Source: JBPOFM01 sp051252455
Lineage (GTDB): Bacteria > Bacteroidota > Bacteroidia > Flavobacteriales > Flavobacteriaceae
Assembly: GCA_051252455.1 (NCBI GenBank)
Contig: JBPOFM010000001.1
Span: 744,001-808,000 of the forward strand
Direction of reading: 5' to 3'
Length of the DNA stretch: 64,000 nucleotides
Below, piece by piece: positions 63,214 through 64,000 of this stretch (within the stretch, counting starts at the first letter, position 1; every line of letters starts with the position of its first letter). The notes beneath the pieces were generated by a model that was given only the letters and a program-made list of their open reading frames with translations, was not told the origin of the DNA and did not search any database. The position numbers and the translations under genes were made by a program.

Positions 63214-64000
63214 TTACTTAAGTTTTACTTCAACACGTCTGTTGTTAGTTCTACCAGCAGCAGTTTTGTTAGAATCGATAGGATTCTCTTCACCAAAACC
63301 TTTTGCAGTCAATCTATTTTGATCGATACCATTAGCAATCAACCAATCTCTTACAGCGTTTGCACGTCTTTCAGATAATAATTGGTTAGATTTTTCAGAA
63401 CCTACACTGTCAGTATATCCTTCAAGAGCAAAATCAGCTTTTGGATATTCTTTGAAGATAGCATTCATAGAACCTAAAGTTTGTAATGATTCTTTTTTGA
63501 AAGTCGCTTTACCTGTATCAAACAAGATAGTTCTTGCGTACTCATTCAATTGTTTCATTACTTCAACAGTAGGCTTAATTTCAGGACAACCGTTGTTAGC
63601 AACAGTACCAGCTTCGTTAGGACATTTATCATCTTTATCTAACACACCGTCACCGTCAGTATCTGGCCAAGGACAACCTTTGTTAGCAGCAGGACCCGCT
63701 TGGTTTGGACATTCATCATCATTATCAGCAACACCGTCACCGTCAGCATCAGGACAACCAGCTAAAGTTTTAAGACCTGCAACTGTAGGACATGCATCTT
63801 TATTATCTGGAACACCATCACCATCAGTATCAGGACAGCCGTTAAATTCAGCTAAACCAGCTTCGTTAGGACAATCATCTTTAGCATCTTCGATACCGTC
63901 ACCATCAGAATCAGGACATCCGTTGAATTCCGCTAAACCAGCAACTTCTGGACAAGCATCATCTTTGTCATATACACCATCTCCATCTGTATCTTTTCCA
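63214..64000 (-). CDS. OmpA-family outer-membrane protein with TSP3 repeats, C-terminal part
   Basis: The gene runs past the right edge; 262 codons are visible. Residues toward the N terminus are tandem thrombospondin type 3 repeats (CPDSDGDGIEDAKDDCPNEAG and relatives, about five units), each with Ca-binding DxDGDG loops and a cysteine pair. The C-terminal OmpA/MotB domain starts near EYARTILFDTGKATF and has GYTDSVGSEKSNQLLSERRANAVRDWL and GFGEENPI, which bind peptidoglycan. The missing N terminus probably holds a beta-barrel. Confidence 0.94.
   Translation of the reverse strand, partial: GKDTDGDGVYDKDDACPEVAGLAEFNGCPDSDGDGIEDAKDDCPNEAGLAEFNGCPDTDGDGVPDNKDACPTVAGLKTLAGCPDADGDGVADNDDECPNQAGPAANKGCPWPDTDGDGVLDKDDKCPNEAGTVANNGCPEIKPTVEVMKQLNEYARTILFDTGKATFKKESLQTLGSMNAIFKEYPKADFALEGYTDSVGSEKSNQLLSERRANAVRDWLIANGIDQNRLTAKGFGEENPIDSNKTAAGRTNNRRVEVKLK

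Noticed and set aside
63590..64000. Periodic DNA repeat resembling a CRISPR array
   Set aside because: The period comes from thrombospondin type 3 protein repeats in frame with the OmpA gene; there are no identical repeats or spacers.

Overview
The window is AT-rich chromosomal DNA of a member of the Bacteroidetes, class Flavobacteriia (probably a marine Flavobacteriaceae). The evidence is Por/type IX C-terminal sorting domains on secreted proteins, SusC-type TonB proteins, TAnnTTTG-type -7 boxes with few Shine-Dalgarno sites, tRNA genes without an encoded CCA, and the order DUF177-rpmF-fabH-accB-accC. No IS element, prophage or CRISPR array was seen.

Layout. (1) 1-3.3 kb: the first codons of a histidine/tyrosine ammonia-lyase-like gene diverge from a flavin halogenase-like monooxygenase, which looks like the edge of a flexirubin/dialkylresorcinol pigment locus; an SLC13 permease follows. 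(2) 3.8-9.7 kb: a tiny PID-CTERM-like protein, ribE, pdxA, then DUF177, L32 and fatty-acid initiation (fabH, accB, accC). (3) 9.7-16.1 kb: cell-envelope genes (lipoprotein, large secreted protein, membrane protein, FAD oxidoreductase, mtgA) ending in a GreA-like protein. (4) 16.1-18.8 kb, minus strand: a TPR protein, a 107-residue protein, a GC-rich hairpin, two unusual tRNA genes and the RNA ligase gene rtcB. (5) 19.3-29.9 kb: a CAP-domain protein, a WYL regulator fused to a phytanoyl-CoA dioxygenase-like domain, and an eight-gene lipid/polyketide cluster (flavoprotein, methyltransferase, type III PKS, enoyl reductase, dehydratase, ketosynthase, ACP, PPTase). (6) 29.9-37.6 kb, minus strand: ABC ATPase, type IX-secreted FG-GAP/ASPIC protein with a diheme cytochrome, asd, mscL, alr, tdk. 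(7) 37.7-42.3 kb: a hypothetical gene, rsmI, a flavin disulfide-reductase relative, an M28 peptidase. (8) 42.3-49.8 kb, minus strand: a SusC-like outer-membrane barrel without a recognisable plug domain, followed 4 bases later by an alpha-2-macroglobulin-like protein that carries a complete SusC-type plug. (9) 49.9-64 kb: type IX-secreted esterase, AhpD-like protein, OsmC, recJ, MFS exporter, lpxH, queD, 2OG oxygenase, MATE exporter, acetyltransferase, universal stress protein, tRNA-Ala(GGC), AddB-like nuclease, and an OmpA protein running off the right edge.

Four observations stand out. The barrel and macroglobulin pair looks like a split TonB-dependent receptor whose plug has moved into a thioester protein. 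The rtcB locus carries its own tRNA genes, one with several departures from canonical tRNA positions. The WYL regulator is fused to a 2OG oxygenase just upstream of the polyketide genes. The type III PKS cluster carries its own acyl-chain-building enzymes and probably makes an unassigned phenolic or pyrone lipid. Functional statements rest on motif recognition by eye; no searches were run.
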